Source: Lachnospiraceae bacterium (lineage in GTDB: Bacteria; Bacillota; Clostridia; Lachnospirales; Lachnospiraceae). From it: a DNA stretch of 64,000 nt. The notes beneath the pieces are model-generated. The model saw nothing but the letters and a program-made list of their open reading frames with translations. It had not been told where the DNA came from and made no database searches. Numbering within the stretch: position 1 is the stretch's first letter; every line of letters begins with the position of its first letter. The translations under genes were made by a program, and so were the position numbers. Positions 61,169 to 64,000 of the stretch are shown here, piece after piece. The DNA lies in contig CAJTCE010000007.1 of the NCBI GenBank assembly GCA_910574745.1, forward strand, positions 62,001 through 126,000, written 5' to 3'.

Positions 61169-62026
61169 TTATTGTTTCTCCTTTACCGGAATCCAGACCT
61201 CTGCATAGTATGCAGGGTCCTGAGTTCCTGCTTCATAATCGGCGGCATTGCTGTAATACTCAATATTATAGCCTTCGCTGACTTCATAGCGGCTCGTTGG
61301 AAGCCACTGGGAGAAAATTTTCTTATTGACTTCCTGCAATGCAAGAGGCATAGGTCCAAGACAGGGAAAAACCGCCCATGTATGACCGGGGATTTCATAT
61401 TCCTCAAGATGCTTTTTTCCGGCGGTTTCCGGTTGGAAATCATCTGCAATCATGTATCGGAAGCGGTTACCGGCCATTTCCTCATCAAAGCAGATGCCAT
61501 ATATCCCCATTAGGGGCGTTGCCTTTCCTAAGGATTTCAGCTCATCCCAATATTTGGGAATGTCTGTGTTTGCCGATTCATAAGAGAACATTCTTGAAAT
61601 GCCCATTACCTTAAATGGGCATTTCTTTTCAATACGGTATTCCATTAGAGTGCCGCCTTCTAATGATAGTCTGATGTGTAAGGGGGCGAAGGATTTCAGA
61701 GAAGCGTTGTTTTTTCGCACATCGGTGGGATTGCTTCCGTGGAATCTTGTGAATGCCTTTGTGAAGCTGTCCGGGGAATCATAACCATATTTTACAGCCA
61801 GATCGATAATCTTGATATCTGATGAAAGCAATTCGCTGCCGGCAAGGGATAACCGTCTCATCCGAATATACTCGCCTACCGTGTATCCGCAAAGCATGGA
61901 AAAACCTTTCTGGAAGTAAAACGGGGAGATATTCACTTTTGAAGCGATTCCGGACACTGTCAGATTTTCGGTAATGTTTTCTTCAATATATTGGATTGCA
62001 GCTTCTGTGGCTTTGATCCAGTCCAT
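61169..62026 (-). CDS. AraC-family regulator with GyrI-like effector domain
   Basis: A 285-residue regulator: N-terminal AraC double helix-turn-helix (LTVSGIASKVNISPFYFQKG, then KIIDLAVKYGYDSPDSFTKA, about 1-105) and a C-terminal GyrI-like small-molecule-binding domain (about 125-285, CPFKVMGISRMF...). This Rob/BmrR-like order is typical of regulators responding to drugs or toxic molecules. It follows the transglutaminase-like gene by 17 nt and is probably cotranscribed with it. Confidence 0.92.
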   Translation of the reverse strand: MDWIKATEAAIQYIEENITENLTVSGIASKVNISPFYFQKGFSMLCGYTVGEYIRMRRLSLAGSELLSSDIKIIDLAVKYGYDSPDSFTKAFTRFHGSNPTDVRKNNASLKSFAPLHIRLSLEGGTLMEYRIEKKCPFKVMGISRMFSYESANTDIPKYWDELKSLGKATPLMGIYGICFDEEMAGNRFRYMIADDFQPETAGKKHLEEYEIPGHTWAVFPCLGPMPLALQEVNKKIFSQWLPTSRYEVSEGYNIEYYSNAADYEAGTQDPAYYAEVWIPVKEKQ

Positions 62027-62043
62027 GTAATGTACCTCCTTGG

Positions 62044-63000
62044 TTAAAATGTCAGCCCGCTCTCTAATTCTGCACCATGATCGTAATCCCCTACAAGAGG
62101 ACTGTTTAAAATCCTGAATTTTCTTTCACGCTCCCAAAATGCACAGAGCTCATCAAAATATTTGTCCGGTTCCAAAAGGTATTTTGCCAGTTGATCTAAC
62201 TCCTGCAATTCCTTTTCAGTCAGTTTATCAAGTCTTCCTTCCAGATATGCCGGTAAAAAGCTGTAAGTCAATTCATGATTCATGAGGGCATGGAAATCAT
62301 AAATCAAATAACGGATCAGCGCAGGAAGGGAACAGGTTCCCAATCCGTCGGCATATAAATATTGTTTTCCGTCTGTTTTTCCCCTTCTTACGGCAAGATA
62401 GGCTTCGGCAGCCCAGTCAAAACTGTTTATTGGAATATCATATTGGGAAAGAGGCATACCGCCTTCTTCATAAAAACCGTCTGCGTCAAAAGTAATCCAG
62501 CGGTTTTCTTTTTCGCTGTAATATTGATTAATCCAATGATCCATGCTGACACCTTCCTTAAAGTAGGGTGCGAATCCGGCACGGCTTCTTGCAGGGATTC
62601 CCTTGGCTTTTTGGATTGCACTCATAAGCACGGATACATAGCGGCATGTTACTACGATTTTATGCTCTACTTTCCGGTCCTTTACAAAACCCCGTTCATC
62701 CAATCGGAATAACTCTGCAGTAAGGGCCGGGGCTGTCAGAAGGATGTCGTCCTCGCATCTCATCCGGTACCAGGGATAGCGGTTCATATCGCCGTACATA
62801 AGGCTTTTGTTGGCATTGGTGTTCCCTTCTTTCAAGGTTACCCGGTGTATTACCTGACTGCATATCAATCTGCCAAGCACGGAAATGTCATCCGGCAGGG
62901 ATTGGAAATAGTCCTTATAGCATCCTGCATAAGTAAATGTTCCGGTTTTTTTATAATGCTCTAAAATACATTCTTCCATAAATGTGTCCTCCGAGTTCAT
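62044..63000 (-). CDS. Transglutaminase-like domain protein
   Basis: A 318-residue cytosolic protein with a transglutaminase/papain-like triad: C119 (VTCRYVSVLMSAIQKAKGIP), H155 (MDHWINQYYS) and D172 (WITFDADGF). The Cys-x6-7-GIPAR pattern is typical. Bacterial members act as proteases, amidases or peptide cyclisers. The C-terminal part (about 215-318) is not recognised. No signal peptide is present. It heads a two-gene unit with the AraC/GyrI regulator. Confidence 0.85.
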   Translation of the reverse strand: MNSEDTFMEECILEHYKKTGTFTYAGCYKDYFQSLPDDISVLGRLICSQVIHRVTLKEGNTNANKSLMYGDMNRYPWYRMRCEDDILLTAPALTAELFRLDERGFVKDRKVEHKIVVTCRYVSVLMSAIQKAKGIPARSRAGFAPYFKEGVSMDHWINQYYSEKENRWITFDADGFYEEGGMPLSQYDIPINSFDWAAEAYLAVRRGKTDGKQYLYADGLGTCSLPALIRYLIYDFHALMNHELTYSFLPAYLEGRLDKLTEKELQELDQLAKYLLEPDKYFDELCAFWERERKFRILNSPLVGDYDHGAELESGLTF

Positions 63001-63142
63001 AGTATGTATTCCTGTAATGGATTGCTATTTCGTCGATGGCGGCAGAATTGTCCCCAATCAGCTTTTGGTTTTAGGAATACCATTTCAGTATATGATTTTT
63101 GGAGGCGGTTTTCCCGATAATAAATGCTGTTTTTTGTCGGTT

Positions 63143-63868
63143 TTATTTTTCTGCTTCTTTTAATATAGCATCCGCTTCCTGTTCTGTTATTTTTCCACAG
63201 GAAATCATACGTTCCAGCACAACCGACAGTCTCTTTTTTGCAAGGTCTATATGATTATCCAAAGAATAAATTGAGGGAGCGTTTGGTATGCCCGCCAGCA
63301 TAACTGCTTCGTAATCCGTCAGTTCAGAGGGCGGTTTGCCGAAATAGCCCTGTGCCGCATCATAGATTCCGTAATATCCGCTGCCAAAGTAAATGGTATT
63401 TACATATAATTCAAAAAGCTCTTCTTTGCTGTATTCTTTTTCAAGGGCAAAGGCGGCAAAGACCTCAGCAAACTTGCGGTCAAAGCGTTTTTCCTGTGTA
63501 AAGAGCAGGTTTTTAGTAATCTGTTGCGTAATGGTGCTGCCTCCTTCCTTAAAGGAACGGGCTTTGATATTGGTCCAAGCGGCTCTGCCGATTGCCAACA
63601 GGTCAATGCCGAAATGGGATTCAAAACGCTTGTCCTCTGCGGAAATCACAGCGTCAATATAGATAGATGGCAATTCGTCATATGTGGTAAAGTTTTCCTG
63701 ACTGCGGACTGCGTCGACAATTTCAGTAATGGGTTTTTCCGTGACTGCGTTCCGGTACATGGTGTATCCTTTTATACCGTAAAAAGCAACCATGAACAAA
63801 AGTACAGTCAGGAAAAGAGCTGATAGCCGGAATAAAGCCTTCCGTATAAACCGTAGTAGGGATTTCAT
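63143..63868 (-). CDS. Monofunctional peptidoglycan glycosyltransferase (GT51)
   Basis: A 241-residue GT51 protein with one N-terminal membrane anchor (about 11-30) and only the transglycosylase domain. Motifs are AEDKRFESHFGID (catalytic E78), GGSTITQQITKNL (109-121), RKFAEVFAAFALE and ELYVNTIYFG. It polymerises lipid II into glycan strands outside the membrane. No transpeptidase domain follows, in contrast to class A PBPs, so it is an MtgA-like enzyme. The 63869-64000 stretch holds no gene that I can see. Confidence 0.93.
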   Translation of the reverse strand: MKSLLRFIRKALFRLSALFLTVLLFMVAFYGIKGYTMYRNAVTEKPITEIVDAVRSQENFTTYDELPSIYIDAVISAEDKRFESHFGIDLLAIGRAAWTNIKARSFKEGGSTITQQITKNLLFTQEKRFDRKFAEVFAAFALEKEYSKEELFELYVNTIYFGSGYYGIYDAAQGYFGKPPSELTDYEAVMLAGIPNAPSIYSLDNHIDLAKKRLSVVLERMISCGKITEQEADAILKEAEK

Positions 63869-64000
63869 AAGCTGTCAGCCTCCTTTCTGACAATTCACTC
63901 CTGCGGGTACGGGGGTACTTACGGCGGGAGCGTTGGTTTATCTGTAGAGTAAACTTTTTGTAATTCAAATTATATAAATTAAGTCATTTCATCACGTAAA

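Overview
The window is a low-GC chromosomal segment carrying the replication origin of an anaerobic Firmicute, most likely a member of the Lachnospiraceae (Clostridia). The grounds are the gene order rpmH-rnpA-yidD-yidC-jag-mnmE-mnmG-rsmG on one side of the origin and dnaA-dnaN-rlbA-recF-gyrB-gyrA on the other, a parAB/parS locus followed by DUF4446 and seryl-tRNA synthetase genes, and PTS-based beta-glucoside metabolism. A genus cannot be assigned from the sequence alone.

Layout. 1-10 kb: end of a cation/proton antiporter, an AAC(3)-type acetyltransferase, a PadR/DUF2812 regulatory pair, a scrap resembling a group II intron, a complete beta-glucoside operon (LicT antiterminator, IIBCA permease, 6-phospho-beta-glucosidase) with promoter, RAT and terminator all visible, then trmB and a D,D-carboxypeptidase. 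10-27 kb: housekeeping genes, nearly all on the minus strand and so leading away from the origin: exonuclease, tRNA-Arg(CCT), serS, an HD-GYP protein, parB/parA with parS sites, a NarL-type two-component pair, rsmG, mnmG, mnmE, jag, yidC, yidD, rnpA, rpmH. 27.0-29.0 kb: oriC, with DnaA boxes on both sides of dnaA. 27.5-36.1 kb: dnaA to gyrA on the plus strand. 36.1-45.4 kb: two tiny minus-strand genes (one MreB-like), a decayed licT followed by a second PTS/GH1 unit that keeps its RAT-terminator, and an alpha-galactoside unit (GPH symporter, GH36). 45.4-64 kb: accessory genes of mixed orientation: an AraC regulator, a YczE-type membrane protein, a two-component system driving a MacB/FtsX-type ABC transporter, a lipoprotein, two GNAT enzymes, an M24 peptidase, DegV, MarR plus MATE efflux, a radical SAM enzyme next to a Cys-rich lipoprotein-like protein, an AraC/GyrI regulator with a transglutaminase-like protein, and a GT51 transglycosylase.

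How the parts work together. The two beta-glucoside units lie on either side of oriC. Only the left one has an intact antiterminator, so it probably controls both. The response regulator of the 50-52 kb operon has a candidate operator, an 11-bp-phased TTGAG direct repeat, in front of both its own gene and the ABC transporter genes, at the same distance from the -10 element. The most unusual items are a roughly 290-nt imperfect inverted repeat wedged between jag and mnmE, a 58-residue protein resembling the MreB N-terminus without its nucleotide loop, the radical SAM/Cys-rich pair, a 21-codon leader ORF before a GNAT gene, and lineage-type substitutions in YidC (groove Arg) and GyrA (quinolone-region position 87).
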